A stretch of 64,000 nucleotides of DNA from Novosphingobium mathurense (GCF_900168325.1 NZ_FVZE01000005.1:62001-126000); one strand, 5' to 3'; shown: positions 18,101-26,786, counted from the stretch's first letter. Notes: generated from the letters alone by a model not told the origin. A program made the numbers and translations.

Positions 18101-19848
18101 AGCGCAAGCGCATGTTCGACCTGCCGCATTCGAGCTGGGACGACTATGACAAGTCTCTGATTTCCAAGGGTGGAGGGGTCTTCCCGCGCAAGCTCAAGTC
18201 GATTCCCCTCTCGCCCGAAATGCGCGCTGCACTGGGCGTCGACGCCGAGGCGCTCGACCCGGATTCGCTGATCACGGCGATCCTCTCCAGCCAGGCTGAC
18301 CTTCTGTGGTTCGGCGGCATCGGTACCTATGTGAAGTCTGCAGGCGAAAACAACGTCGCTGTGGGCGATCCGGCCAATGACACACTGCGCGTCAATGCGG
18401 CCGACCTGCACGTCAAGGTCATCGGCGAGGGCGCCAACCTCGGCGTGACGCAGGCGGGACGCATCGAGTTCGCGGCGCGCGGCGGGCGTATCAACGCCGA
18501 CTTCATCGACAATTCGGCAGGCGTCGACTGCTCGGACAACGAGGTCAACATCAAGATCGCGCTCGCGGCGGCGCGCCGGTCGGGCAAGCTCTCGGAAAGG
18601 AAGCGCAACGAACTGCTGCGCGAGATGACCGATGAAGTGGCCGAGCTGGTGCTGGAGGACAACCGCCTCCAGGCCCTCGCGCTGTCGATCGCCCAGCGCG
18701 GCGGGGCCTCGGCCATGCCGTCGCACATCCGCCTGATCGAGATGCTGGAGGAAAGCGGTAATCTCGACCGCCGGACCGAGGGGCTGGCCGAAAACGACCT
18801 GCTCCAGCGTCGCGCGCTCGATGGGCAGGGGCTCACCCGCCCCGAGCTGGCCGTGCTGCTTTCCAGCGGCAAGCTGGTGCTGCAGGACGCCATCGAGCAG
18901 AGCGACCTGGCCGCCGATCCCAGCCTGACCGACCTGTTGCTGGGGGCCTTCCCGGAACCGATGCAGGACAGGTTCGCGCGCTTCATCAAGGGCCATCGCC
19001 TGGCGCGTGAGATCATCGCGACCAAGCTGGCCAACCGCATCGTCAATCGCCTCGGCATCGTCCATCCCTTCGAACTGGCCGAAGAGGAAGGGGTGGGACT
19101 GGCGCAGATCGCAGCGGCCTTTGCCCTTGCGGTCCAGCTCTTCGATCTCGAAACGCTCTGGGAGCGGCTGGAAATCGCGCCGATGTCCGAAGATGCGCGC
19201 CTGCTGCTCTTCGACCGGGTCGCGGTTGCCACGCGCGGTCATATGGCCGACCTGCTGCGCGCCGGGGCCGGACAGGTCCCGCCGCACGAGTTCTACGACC
19301 GCATCGGCAAGCATGTCGCCGCGCTTGGCGTCGGCACGCAGGCCCTGCTGGGCGAGCGGACCCTGGCCCATTCGCAGCGGCTGCGTGCCGCGCTGCTGGA
19401 ACGCGGCGCACCGGAGGCGGAGGCCACGGCCGTGGCGCACCTGTTCGATCTCGACGGTGCGGTCGGCATTGCCGAACTGGCCGACAGTACCCGGATCGAT
19501 CCGCGCAAGCTGGTCAACGCCTTTACCCGGATCGGTACCGGCCTCGGCCTCGACTGGGCGCAGTCGAGTGCGGCGATCATGAACCCTTCGGATCCCTGGG
19601 AGCGCCTGCTGGTTGCCGGGCTCGCCCGCGATTTCCAGCAGATGCGCCTTGAGTTCCTGCGCTCGCTGGCGCGCAGCAAGGTGGGCAAGTCCGATCCGAT
19701 CGCTGCAGTCGAGGAATGGGGCCGCCACCACCGGACCTCGATCGGCACGTTCCGGGCTACCGTGGCGCGGGCGGAGAATACCGCCCCGATCACCCCGGCC
19801 ATGCTGGCCCAGATCGCCAGCCAGGCCCGCAACCTGCTGGGACGCTGA
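15106..19848 (+). CDS. gdhB: NAD-specific glutamate dehydrogenase, large (180-kDa) type
   Basis: 1580 residues, the usual size of the large bacterial NAD-GDH (GDH-180). An N-terminal regulatory half of about 700 residues (ACT-like modules in this family) precedes the catalytic part. The catalytic part shows RRVEGIHLRAGPVARGGLRWSD, VPTGAKGGF with the substrate lysine, and IGCGDMSGDVFGNGML for NAD binding. It then shows VIGEGANLGVTQAGRIEFA and INADFIDNSAGVDCSDNEVN. It deaminates glutamate to 2-oxoglutarate and ammonia, mainly for catabolism. The setting fits: it lies beside phenylalanine/tyrosine and arginine degradation genes, whose nitrogen ends on glutamate. It is convergent with the Lrp regulator. 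Confidence 0.95.
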   Translation: MSAGEVAVTGKGRSRQSSKGAFGQLEEVIADRIRDSLLPVDGPADASWIEDAARSLLEAAANRPTGEPVVDLTSASDERRYLRIALINDDMPFLVDSVAAAIADAGLVIDRLAHPVLSVKRNAKGKLEDLPGLDAPGTVRESMIYIETARVDARQRRALIRSLESTLADVRSAVKDWPRMVEAMTIDAEQVDDAEGAALLRWFAGGMLTQLGHVTRRRDGTHGQLLGVCRRATRDILSASSYDQAFAEFDRQVEAGSIVSPMVIKANRMATVHRRVPMDLFIVPVIDEGRVTALSVHAGIWTSAALAAPPGDVPRLRVLLTGLAGKLGLDPIGHTGKALAHALTSLPHDLVLGLGAYDVERLATTMTGLVDRPRPRLLITSAPLSRHLFAFVWLPRDMVSTQMRRRIQSMIEEAAEAPTIDWSLQVEAGNLAMMRFTLDIREGAGALDEEALDQHLQVMLRGWGEAVEAVLAQGMDPARAAAVAGRYADAFPLSYRTDYGPAEAALDISHMRKVVVGEAAEGEHRHGMRDARLYRHASDDAAHLRLKVYQAEGSLPLSDAVPALENFGFRVLAEVPTPLESGRIGTIHDFTLALPVGRNAEEVLGLGGMIEDALCAVLNNESENDAFNRLVPMLGLSKRETNWLRAWYRYLRQGGTHFGIATVVDALQGAPRVTTAIIALFRAIHDPQFEGDREQATQEAEDRIREGLADVVAINDDRLLRAYRDLVLAMQRTNAFAHAGQLALAFKFDSALVPGLPKPLPWREIFVYSRRVEGIHLRAGPVARGGLRWSDRRDDYRTEILGLMKAQRVKNAVIVPTGAKGGFYPKQLPDPALDRAGWAAEGQGCYEVFIATLLSVTDNIVRDKVVHPQDVVILDGEDPYFVVAADKGTAKFSDVANGIAESRDFWLDDAFASGGSNGYDHKAMGITARGAWLSVRRHFLEMGVDVQSEPVRVIGCGDMSGDVFGNGMLLSRAIKLVAAFDHRHIFFDPDPDPASSWAERKRMFDLPHSSWDDYDKSLISKGGGVFPRKLKSIPLSPEMRAALGVDAEALDPDSLITAILSSQADLLWFGGIGTYVKSAGENNVAVGDPANDTLRVNAADLHVKVIGEGANLGVTQAGRIEFAARGGRINADFIDNSAGVDCSDNEVNIKIALAAARRSGKLSERKRNELLREMTDEVAELVLEDNRLQALALSIAQRGGASAMPSHIRLIEMLEESGNLDRRTEGLAENDLLQRRALDGQGLTRPELAVLLSSGKLVLQDAIEQSDLAADPSLTDLLLGAFPEPMQDRFARFIKGHRLAREIIATKLANRIVNRLGIVHPFELAEEEGVGLAQIAAAFALAVQLFDLETLWERLEIAPMSEDARLLLFDRVAVATRGHMADLLRAGAGQVPPHEFYDRIGKHVAALGVGTQALLGERTLAHSQRLRAALLERGAPEAEATAVAHLFDLDGAVGIAELADSTRIDPRKLVNAFTRIGTGLGLDWAQSSAAIMNPSDPWERLLVAGLARDFQQMRLEFLRSLARSKVGKSDPIAAVEEWGRHHRTSIGTFRATVARAENTAPITPAMLAQIASQARNLLGR

Positions 19849-19873
19849 AGAGCGGTCCCGATGTTCGCCGTCG

Positions 19874-19892
19874 CCCCGGATCGGATCCGGGG
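19874..19892. terminator. Perfect palindrome between convergent genes, candidate bidirectional terminator
   Basis: ccccggatc-g-gatccgggg lies in the 66-bp gap between the convergent glutamate dehydrogenase and Lrp genes. There is no T-tract. It may instead be a short palindromic repeat related to the one near 3214. Confidence 0.4.
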
Positions 19893-19914
19893 GGCGGCCA
19901 TCGATCGACTCCGC

Positions 19915-20376
19915 TCAGTCCAACGGCATCGCGCGCGTTTCCTTGATCGTCTCGAGGACGATGATCGACTTCACGTCGCGTACGCCGGGAATGCGCAGCA
20001 GCGACTTGAGCGTGATCTGCGAGAGGTGCTCCACGTCGCGGGCGATGACGTGAACGAGGTAGTCCATGTCCCCGGTCACCGCATGGCAGGCAATGACATA
20101 GGGATTGTCCTGGATCGCCTGCTCGAAGCGCGAGATGTTGTCGTCGCTATGGGCGTCGAGGTTGATCAGCACATAGGCGTCGAGTTCGAAGCCGAGCTTT
20201 CGTGCATCGAGGATCGGCTGGTAGCCGACGATCACCCCGTCGTCCTCCAGCCGCTTGATCCGGCGGCTGACCGGGGTGGCGGAAAGGGCCGTGCGTTCCG
20301 CGACTTGCGCCACGGGCATGCGCGCATCGATCTGGAGCGACTGGACGATCTTGCGGTCGAATTCGTCAAGAGGCAC
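19915..20376 (-). CDS. Lrp/AsnC-family transcriptional regulator
   Basis: 153 residues, usual for the family. The N-terminal HTH spans residues 3-60 (LDEFDRKIVQSLQIDARMPVAQVAERTALSATPVSRRIKRLE). The C-terminal RAM/ligand domain (ACHAVTGDMDYLVHVIARDVE) senses an amino acid. The gene is divergent from the phenylalanine hydroxylase operon, 107 bp apart, so it is probably its aromatic-amino-acid-responsive regulator, like the Lrp-type activators beside hppD genes. An AT-rich inverted repeat sits right at its start. Confidence 0.9.
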   Translation of the reverse strand: MPLDEFDRKIVQSLQIDARMPVAQVAERTALSATPVSRRIKRLEDDGVIVGYQPILDARKLGFELDAYVLINLDAHSDDNISRFEQAIQDNPYVIACHAVTGDMDYLVHVIARDVEHLSQITLKSLLRIPGVRDVKSIIVLETIKETRAMPLD

Positions 20377-20385
20377 GAATCACCT

Positions 20386-20403
20386 ATAAAAGTGGATTTT
20401 TAT
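20386..20403. promoter_or_regulatory. AT-rich inverted repeat, candidate Lrp-type operator
   Basis: ATAAAA (20386-20391), 6 nt, TTTTAT (20398-20403). It is 10 bp upstream of the Lrp gene start and about 80 bp upstream of phhA, a suitable place for autoregulation and divergent control. The assignment is inference. Confidence 0.4.
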
Positions 20404-20483
20404 GGAGGAATCTACTAATATCACAGCTATGCCATATGACAATCGCACGAATATGAAGCGAAGTCCGTGGTATTATCCACGCT

Positions 20484-21350
20484 ATGAAGAAGCCCAGCAC
20501 GGATACCAGCGCCAGCGGCCTTCGTGGCGAGTACGAAGGGGCCTGCGACGATTATACCGTCGGACAGGACTGGCACGCCTACACCCCGCAGATGCACGAG
20601 CGTTGGCGGCGGCTTCATGCGCGCCAGTCGGCCCTGACCGACCGCTATGCCTGCCGCTCGTTTCGCGAGGGCCTGGCCCGGCTCGATTGCGCCGACGGTA
20701 TCCCGCGCTTTGAAGACGCCAACGCCATCCTCGGTCCTGCAACCGGCTGGCAGCTCGTCGCGGTACCCGGCTTCATTCCCGATGCCGTCTTCTTCGATCA
20801 TCTGGCCCACCGCCGCTTTCCGGTAACGCGCTGGATCCGCGAGGAGCACGAGCTGGACTATCTGGTCGAGCCGGACGTGTTCCACGATTTCTTCGGCCAT
20901 GTGCCGATGCTGCTCGATCCCGCGATTGCCGACTTCCTCGAACTCTACGGCAAGGCCGGCGAGCGGGCGATGGCGATGAACGCGCTGCCGATGCTGGCCC
21001 GCATCTACTGGTACACCATCGAATTCGGCCTCGTGCGCGAAGGCGATGAACTGCGCGTGTTCGGCGCGGGCATCATCTCGTCGCACAGCGAGACCGTCTA
21101 TTCGATCGACGATCAAGGCGTCCTGCGCCTGCCGTTCGATCCGGTCCGGGTCATGCGCACCGGCTACATGATCGACGATTTCCAGAAGACCTACTTCGTG
21201 CTCGAAAGCCTGCCCCAGCTCATCAACGACCTGGTCGGCCTCGATTTCGGGCCCGTCTACGAACAGTGGCGCGATGCGCCTGCGCTGCCGGCGGGTGAAT
21301 GCCTGCCCGGCGAAGCTCCCTACAATCCGAAACGCGAGATGACCCCATGA
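20484..21350 (+). CDS. phhA: Phenylalanine 4-monooxygenase
   Basis: 288 residues, the size of single-domain bacterial phenylalanine hydroxylases. The iron ligands are visible: two His in [15 protein letters not shown] and the Glu in YWYTIEFGL. It hydroxylates phenylalanine to tyrosine with tetrahydropterin and oxygen. It is the first gene of the operon phhA-hppD-VOC-maiA and overlaps hppD by four bases (ATGA). It is divergent from an Lrp regulator. No pterin carbinolamine dehydratase (phhB) is in the window, so cofactor recycling must be encoded elsewhere. Confidence 0.95.
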   Translation: MKKPSTDTSASGLRGEYEGACDDYTVGQDWHAYTPQMHERWRRLHARQSALTDRYACRSFREGLARLDCADGIPRFEDANAILGPATGWQLVAVPGFIPDAVFFDHLAHRRFPVTRWIREEHELDYLVEPDVFHDFFGHVPMLLDPAIADFLELYGKAGERAMAMNALPMLARIYWYTIEFGLVREGDELRVFGAGIISSHSETVYSIDDQGVLRLPFDPVRVMRTGYMIDDFQKTYFVLESLPQLINDLVGLDFGPVYEQWRDAPALPAGECLPGEAPYNPKREMTP

Positions 21351-22462
21351 CGACCCAGTCCCCCACCGACCTGTTCGACAATCCCATCGGCCTCGACGGC
21401 TTCGAGTTCGTCGAATTCTCCGCGCCCGAGAAAGGCGTGCTGGAGCCGGTGTTCGAAGCCATGGGGTTCACCAAGATCGCCCGCCACCGCTCGAAGGACG
21501 TGGAACTTTGGCGCCAGGGCGAGATCAACTTCATCACCAATTACGAGCCGCACAGCCCGGCATGGTTCTTCAGTCGCGAGCATGGCCCGAGCGCCTGCGG
21601 CATGGGTTTCCGCGTGCGCGATGCGCGCAAGGCCTATGAAGAACTGCTCGCCCGCTCGGCCGAGCCGGTGCAGGTCGCGACCGGTCCGATGGAACTGCAC
21701 CTTCCCGGCATCCGTGGCATCGGCAACTCGATCATTTATCTCATCGACCGCTACGAGCGTGACGGCGATGGCGCGCTGTCGATCTACGACATCGACTTCG
21801 AATACCTGCCCGGCGTCGAACGGCACCCCGAAGGCGCAGGCTTCGACCGCATCGACCACCTGACGCACAACGTCTACGGCGGTCGCATGGCCTATTGGGC
21901 GGATTATTACGAGAAGCTCTTCAACTTCCGCGAAATCCGCTACTTCGATATCAAGGGTGAGTACACGGGCCTTACCTCGAAGGCGCTCACTGCGCCCGAC
22001 GGCAAGATCCGCATTCCGCTCAACGAGGAAGGCGAGGGCGGCAAGGGCCAGATCGAGGAATTCCTGCGCCAGTTCAATGGCGAGGGCATCCAGCACATCG
22101 CGCTGATTACCGATGATCTGGTGAAGGCCTGGGACCGCCTGAAGGCGCTGGGCGTACCGTTCATGACTGCGCCGCCCGAGACTTATTACGAGATGCTCGA
22201 AGAACGCCTGCCCGGTCACGGTCAGCCCGCCGGTGAACTCAAGGCACGCGGCATCCTGCTCGACGGTACCACCGAAGGCGGCAGTCCGCGCCTTTTGCTG
22301 CAGATCTTCGCCGAGGCGCAGGTCGGACCGATCTTCTTCGAGTTCATCCAGCGCAAGGGTGACGAAGGCTTTGGCGAAGGCAACTTCAAGGCCCTGTTCG
22401 AATCCATGGAGCGCGACCAGGTCCGCCGCGGCGTGCTCAAGGTGGAAGAACCGGCCGAGTAA
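21347..22462 (+). CDS. hppD: 4-Hydroxyphenylpyruvate dioxygenase
   Basis: 371 residues. The start is the ATG at 21347 overlapping the phhA stop; a longer frame from 21299 lies inside phhA and is rejected. The Fe(II) ligands sit in [15 protein letters not shown], in [11 protein letters not shown], and in the C-terminal [17 protein letters not shown]. It converts 4-hydroxyphenylpyruvate to homogentisate, the second committed step of tyrosine breakdown. Homogentisate dioxygenase and fumarylacetoacetase are not in the window. Confidence 0.95.
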   Translation: MTTQSPTDLFDNPIGLDGFEFVEFSAPEKGVLEPVFEAMGFTKIARHRSKDVELWRQGEINFITNYEPHSPAWFFSREHGPSACGMGFRVRDARKAYEELLARSAEPVQVATGPMELHLPGIRGIGNSIIYLIDRYERDGDGALSIYDIDFEYLPGVERHPEGAGFDRIDHLTHNVYGGRMAYWADYYEKLFNFREIRYFDIKGEYTGLTSKALTAPDGKIRIPLNEEGEGGKGQIEEFLRQFNGEGIQHIALITDDLVKAWDRLKALGVPFMTAPPETYYEMLEERLPGHGQPAGELKARGILLDGTTEGGSPRLLLQIFAEAQVGPIFFEFIQRKGDEGFGEGNFKALFESMERDQVRRGVLKVEEPAE

Positions 22463-22509
22463 CACCCCTGGGGCCAGCGCGTCGGCGCCCGATGCGCGGC
22501 CCTTCAAGG

Positions 22510-22551
22510 CCTGCCGGACCGAAATCCGTTCCGGGTCGCCGGTCCGGCAGG
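22510..22551 (+). repeat. Strong intra-operon hairpin
   Basis: cctgccggaccg (22510-22521) and cggtccggcagg (22540-22551) form a perfect 12-bp stem with an 18-nt loop in the 115-bp gap between hppD and the VOC gene. There is no T-tract. It may attenuate, terminate in part or stabilise the upstream mRNA. Confidence 0.6.
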
Positions 22552-22577
22552 TTCAAGAAGATGCGGAGAGCGAGACG

Positions 22578-23147
22578 ATGACTGAAGGCCAGATTGCGAA
22601 CGGCGCGCCCCGACTGGGGGGCATCCACCACGTCGCCTATCGTTGCCGGGACGCGAAGGAGACGGTCGAGTTCTACCGCGATGTCATGGGCATGGATTTC
22701 ATGCTCGCCATCGCCGAGGACAACGTGCCTTCCACGGGCGAACCCGATCCCTACATGCACATCTTCATGGATGCCGGTGGCGGCAACGTGCTGGCCTTCT
22801 TCGAACTGCCCAACGCGCCCGACATGGGCCGTGACGAGTCGACCCCTGCCTGGGTGCAGCACATCGCCTTCAAGGTCGACAGCGAGGAAGACCTCATGGC
22901 CGCCAAGGCACGGGCCGAGGGCCATGGGCTGGAAGTCGTCGGGCCGACGCATCATGGTGTCTTCAAGTCGATCTATTTCTTCGACCCCAACGGCCATCGC
23001 CTTGAACTGGCGTGGCAGTTCGGTACCCCCGATCAGATGAAGCGCCTCAACGACGTGGCCGAGGACATGCTGGAGGAATGGTCGCGCACCAAGAAGGCGC
23101 CGCGTCATGCCGCCTGGCTGCACGAAAAGATCGCACAGGAAAGCTGA
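22578..23147 (+). CDS. VOC (glyoxalase/dioxygenase superfamily) protein
   Basis: 189 residues from ATG 22578, preceded by GGAGAGCGAG. Two beta-alpha-beta-beta-beta modules with the usual metal-ligand positions are seen: His in GIHHVAYRC, His in WVQHIAFKV and Glu in GHRLELAWQF. Its place between hppD and maiA suggests a step or a detoxification in tyrosine breakdown. The family is too varied to name a substrate. It is separated from hppD by a strong hairpin and from maiA by only 14 bp. Confidence 0.85.
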   Translation: MTEGQIANGAPRLGGIHHVAYRCRDAKETVEFYRDVMGMDFMLAIAEDNVPSTGEPDPYMHIFMDAGGGNVLAFFELPNAPDMGRDESTPAWVQHIAFKVDSEEDLMAAKARAEGHGLEVVGPTHHGVFKSIYFFDPNGHRLELAWQFGTPDQMKRLNDVAEDMLEEWSRTKKAPRHAAWLHEKIAQES

Positions 23148-23161
23148 AGGGGCGAGCCGGG

Positions 23162-23797
23162 ATGCGTCTCTACTCCTACTACCGCAGTTCGACGAGCTAT
23201 CGCCTGCGCATCGCCCTCAACCTGAAAGGGCTGGAGTACGAAATCGTGCCGGTAAACCTGCTCAAGGCAGAGCAGCGTGGCGAGGACTTCCGCAGGATCA
23301 ATCCCTTTGCCGGTGTACCTGCGCTTGAGGCCGATGGCCGGGTCTATGCGCAGTCGATGGCGGTGCTCGAATGGCTCGATGAGCGTTATCCAGACCGGCG
23401 CCTGCTGCCGGTGGACGTCGAGGACCGCTTCGTCATGCGCGAACTGGCCATGGCCATCGCGACCGAGCTGCACGCCCCGCTCAATCTTCCCGTGCTCCGG
23501 TACCTCAAGACCGAACTCGGCCATTCGCAGGAAGAGATCGACACCTGGTACCGTCACTGGCTGGAAAAGACCCTTGTCCCGCTGGAGGCGAAACTGGCGG
23601 CGCGCGGATCGGGTGATTTCCTGTTCGATGCACCCGGCCTGTTCGAATGCGTGCTGGTGCCCCAGCTCTACAATGCGCGCCGGTTCGACTTCGAACTGAC
23701 AGCAATGCCGCATATGTCCCGGATCGAGGCGGCGTGCCTTGCTCACCCCGCCTTCGTGGCCGCTCATCCCGACAATCAGCCGGATTGCCCGGCCTGA
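23162..23797 (+). CDS. maiA: Maleylacetoacetate isomerase (zeta-class GST)
   Basis: 211 residues from ATG 23162. The zeta-GST N-terminal motif YYRSSTSYRLRIALNLKG carries the catalytic Ser and the SSxSxR pattern. VPALEADGRVYAQSMAVLEWLDERYP is the glutathione-binding part, followed by the alpha-helical domain. It isomerises maleylacetoacetate to fumarylacetoacetate with glutathione, downstream of homogentisate dioxygenase, which is not in the window. It is the last gene of the phhA operon; a T7 tract follows its stop. Confidence 0.92.
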   Translation: MRLYSYYRSSTSYRLRIALNLKGLEYEIVPVNLLKAEQRGEDFRRINPFAGVPALEADGRVYAQSMAVLEWLDERYPDRRLLPVDVEDRFVMRELAMAIATELHAPLNLPVLRYLKTELGHSQEEIDTWYRHWLEKTLVPLEAKLAARGSGDFLFDAPGLFECVLVPQLYNARRFDFELTAMPHMSRIEAACLAHPAFVAAHPDNQPDCPA

Positions 23798-23815
23798 CCT
23801 TGTGGGGCTTTTTTT
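23785..23815 (+). terminator. Candidate terminator after maiA
   Basis: A gccc...gggc pairing is followed directly by seven T residues (23809-23815). The stem is short, so the T-tract is the main support. Confidence 0.4.
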
Positions 23816-23883
23816 CGGCGCCATGACGTCAGACCACTAAGGTCGTTTACTTAGAATTAGTCATAGTGTGTACATTAGTGCGC

Positions 23884-24894
23884 ATGACTTCGAGACGCCA
23901 AACGGAACGGAGATGGGCCCGCCATGATGTGCATGGCCTGCAGCACTCCTACCTTTTCCGCGTTTCGCCGCGCATGGCCTGGGCGATTGTCGTCGCGATG
24001 CTCGCATTGGTCGCGAGCATCGAAGCCAACTCTTCTCCCGCAATGTGGTTCGGCCCCATTTACCTTGCGATCATGGCTTTTGCTGCATGGTCGCTCAATT
24101 CACTGGTAGCGGTTGCCATCGGCCTCGGCATTCTCGGCGCTCGACTTGCAACAGGTGAATTGGCTGTCGCTGCAAGCACCGGGCCTGCCGGCACGCCCAA
24201 TCTGGCGGTGCGCGTGCTGGGAATCATGATCGTGGTGCTCGTCATCGGTGCGGCGCGCAAGGCTTGCGAGCGGGAGTGGCGCGCGGCCCGGATCGATTCG
24301 CTGACCGGGGCATGGAACCGCTCGGCCTTCTTCGAAATCCTGCGCAAGAACCAGCATCGCGGCGGCTGGCATGCGTTGATCTACGCCGACCTCGATGGCC
24401 TCAAGCGGGTCAACGACGAGGAAGGCCACGCGCAAGGGGACGAGAACCTCAAGGTCTTCGCTGAAACCGTGCGCAAGACCATCCGCAAGGGCGACGTCTT
24501 CGCCCGCATGGGCGGTGACGAGTTCGTCATCTTCATGAAGCTGAAGGACAAGGATGCCGGTACCGCCGTCGCGAACCGGCTCGATACGGCCCTCAACACC
24601 GAGTTCGGCGAGAGCCGCTTCCACTTGTCCTGCAGCCTTGGCATTCTTCTTTTGCCCGAAGGTTCGACCTCCATCGACGGCGAACTGCGCGCGGCGGATG
24701 AACTGATGTACATGGCCAAGAAGTCGCGCTCCGGCGTGCTCGTGTCGACAGCCTGTGAAAGCGGCGGCAGGATCGAGTTTTCACCGTGCCCGATCGCAAA
24801 GGAGGTGCCTCGCGACGACACCGTGGTCAGACAAGCCGACAGGGCACACACGAGCGAGCCATGCATGACACCGGATACCCACGCCGTCGCCTGA
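23884..24894 (+). CDS. Membrane-bound diguanylate cyclase (GGDEF)
   Basis: 336 residues. An N-terminal part with about four hydrophobic segments (AWAIVVAMLALVASI, GPIYLAIMAFAAW, LVAVAIGLGILGA, VLGIMIVVLVIGAA) is followed by a complete GGDEF domain. The domain shows DSLTGAWNRSAFF, YADLDGLKRVND and ARMGGDEFVIF, with the intact GGDEF active site. It should make cyclic di-GMP from two GTP. No RxxD inhibitory site is evident before GGDEF. An EAL domain is absent. The start is taken at ATG 23884 without a clear ribosome site; GTG 23866 is an alternative. The C-terminal tail overlaps the PAP2 gene. Confidence 0.85.
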   Translation: MTSRRQTERRWARHDVHGLQHSYLFRVSPRMAWAIVVAMLALVASIEANSSPAMWFGPIYLAIMAFAAWSLNSLVAVAIGLGILGARLATGELAVAASTGPAGTPNLAVRVLGIMIVVLVIGAARKACEREWRAARIDSLTGAWNRSAFFEILRKNQHRGGWHALIYADLDGLKRVNDEEGHAQGDENLKVFAETVRKTIRKGDVFARMGGDEFVIFMKLKDKDAGTAVANRLDTALNTEFGESRFHLSCSLGILLLPEGSTSIDGELRAADELMYMAKKSRSGVLVSTACESGGRIEFSPCPIAKEVPRDDTVVRQADRAHTSEPCMTPDTHAVA

Positions 24895-25496
24895 CTGCGG
24901 AACGGCGCCGCGCATGGCGTCTTGCACAGGTGACCCTACAGGCCCTCCTGCACAGATCCCCGGATGTCCTCGGGCTTGCCTTCGTCGCCGTACTGGCAAC
25001 GAGCGCAACACCGGCGTGGGCGGGTGACGGCACATGGCGCGATATCGGCAATGTCGGGCGCGATGTGCTGGTGGCGGCCGCATTGGGCGTTCCCCTTGCC
25101 CGGGGCGATACCGCCGGGGCGCTTCAGGCGGGGGGCAGCCTGGGCTCGGCAGAAATCGTATCGCTGGGGCTCAAGGAAGCCTTTCCCGAGACACGGCCGG
25201 ACGGCAGCGACCGCAAGAGCTTCCCGTCCGGTCATACCGCCATTTCCTTTGCCAGCGCGGCGACCCTGCAGAACCGCTACGGCTGGAAGGTCGGCCTGCC
25301 CGCGCAAGTGCTGGCCGCGATGGTCGGCGTGTCGCGCGTGAAGGCGGACAAGCATCACTGGTATGACGTTCTGGCCGGGGCCGCGATCGGCGAGACTGCA
25401 GGGTTCCTGATCACCTCGCGCCGGGACGAGCGAGTGCGCGTCATGCCCTGGGGCGATACCAGCAGCGCCGGCGTTTCCGTTTCCGCCCGGTTCTGA
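24861..25496 (+). CDS. PAP2-family phosphatase
   Basis: About 211 residues. The phosphatase signature is present in three parts: KEAFPETRP, PSGHTAISFASA and SRVKADKHHWYDVLAGAAIG. An N-terminal hydrophobic segment (LGLAFVAVLATSATPAWA) reads as a signal peptide after a basic stretch. It should dephosphorylate lipid phosphates or similar molecules in the periplasm. The start at 24861 overlaps the end of the cyclase gene by 34 bp, so coexpression is likely. Confidence 0.8.
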   Translation: MHDTGYPRRRLTAERRRAWRLAQVTLQALLHRSPDVLGLAFVAVLATSATPAWAGDGTWRDIGNVGRDVLVAAALGVPLARGDTAGALQAGGSLGSAEIVSLGLKEAFPETRPDGSDRKSFPSGHTAISFASAATLQNRYGWKVGLPAQVLAAMVGVSRVKADKHHWYDVLAGAAIGETAGFLITSRRDERVRVMPWGDTSSAGVSVSARF

Positions 25497-25514
25497 GCGC
25501 GGCTTCCCGCCCGC

Positions 25515-26777
25515 TCAGAACCCGTCGCGATCCAGTTCCTGCAGGCCCAGTTCGGCGCATAGGGCAGAGCGTGCGGCCACAAGTTCCTCCCACAGCGCGG
25601 GTGAGGACAGATCCTCCACCGCGAGCTGTTCGGGCCAGTGCCTGCCGACGAGCGCCTCTATCGCCGTCAGATTTTCCGGCGTTGCGATGAAGCGCGGGTC
25701 GACCGTCGCTGGATCGGCGACCACGCGCAGGCGCAGGCAGGCGGGGCCGCCGCCATTGGCCATCGACTCGCGCAAGTCATGCACGAAGAGGTGCCGGATC
25801 GGCCCGTTGCCCGCGACATGGGCTTCCAGCCATTGCCACACGGCGGGCGTTTCGCGCGCCTCGCCGGGCAGGACCAGAGCCATTTCCCCCGAAGGCAGCG
25901 TCACGAGCTGGGCGTTGAACAGGTAGGAGGTGATCGCATCGGCGAGGCTCACGGCGCTTGCCGGCACTTCGACGATCTCTATTTCGGGGAGCTTGTCGCG
26001 CAGCTCGGCATAGAGCCCATCACGATCGGCGAAGGCCTGTTCGTGGGTGAACAGGACCCGCTCGTTGGCGACCGCGACAACGTCGTTGTGGAACGCGCCT
26101 GCAGCTATCGCAGCCTCCGACTGGAGCGCCAGCACCGTGCGTTCCAGGGAAAGCCCGTGCAGACGCGCGATCGCGGCGCTGGCCTCGCGGTGTTGGCGCG
26201 CCGGGAAGGGGCCGCCGCTTTCGCCATAGACGAAGACCTCGATCCCGGGGCGGTCATGGCTCGCACACAGCCGCATGTGATTGGCCGCGCCTTCATCGCC
26301 GAAGGGGGCCGGGACCGGCGCGTGAACCGCAAAGTGCGCTTCGTCGGCGAAGGCGATCTGCAATTGCGCCAGCGTCTCGCGCCATTCGTGGCTGCGGTGG
26401 GGCATCGTGACCAGATTGGCCACGGTCAAGTGGCAGCGCCCGTCGGCGGTGTCCGGGCCGGGAGAGACGGTGGCAGCGTTCGCCGCCCACATCGACGAGG
26501 CGGACAGGGCATTGGCGCGCAAGGGCGCGCTGGCCGAAGCCATGTCGGTGCCGAGCTGACGCAACCAATCTTCGTCCGGGCGACGTTGCGGCAGGAAGAA
26601 GCCCTGCGCCAGTCCGCGGTCGAGGTTCGCGCGCATCTTGGCCAGGCCCTGCAGCGCCGCGGCGCGGGGCCGCGCGATCTTGCCGGCGTTTTTCGCGGAA
26701 GCGAGGTTGCCGAGGCTCAGGCCGGCATAGTTGTGGCTGGGCCCGACAATTCCATCGAAGTTGATTTCCGTCAGCAT
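25515..26777 (-). CDS. astB: N-succinylarginine dihydrolase
   Basis: 420 residues, slightly shorter than the E. coli enzyme (447). The N-terminus (EINFDGIVGPSHNYAGLSLGN), FHNDVVAVANERVLFTHEQAF and the C-terminal NGGGPACLRLRVV with the active cysteine are diagnostic. It converts N2-succinylarginine to N2-succinylornithine, releasing two ammonia and CO2. It is the last gene of the minus-strand ast operon, nine bases after astA. Confidence 0.95.
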   Translation of the reverse strand: MLTEINFDGIVGPSHNYAGLSLGNLASAKNAGKIARPRAAALQGLAKMRANLDRGLAQGFFLPQRRPDEDWLRQLGTDMASASAPLRANALSASSMWAANAATVSPGPDTADGRCHLTVANLVTMPHRSHEWRETLAQLQIAFADEAHFAVHAPVPAPFGDEGAANHMRLCASHDRPGIEVFVYGESGGPFPARQHREASAAIARLHGLSLERTVLALQSEAAIAAGAFHNDVVAVANERVLFTHEQAFADRDGLYAELRDKLPEIEIVEVPASAVSLADAITSYLFNAQLVTLPSGEMALVLPGEARETPAVWQWLEAHVAGNGPIRHLFVHDLRESMANGGGPACLRLRVVADPATVDPRFIATPENLTAIEALVGRHWPEQLAVEDLSSPALWEELVAARSALCAELGLQELDRDGF

Positions 26778-26786
26778 CAGATCACC

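Noticed and set aside
17809..19731. Long minus-strand open frame opposite the glutamate dehydrogenase
   Set aside because: The plus-strand protein matches glutamate dehydrogenase along its full length; the antisense translation has no recognisable motif.
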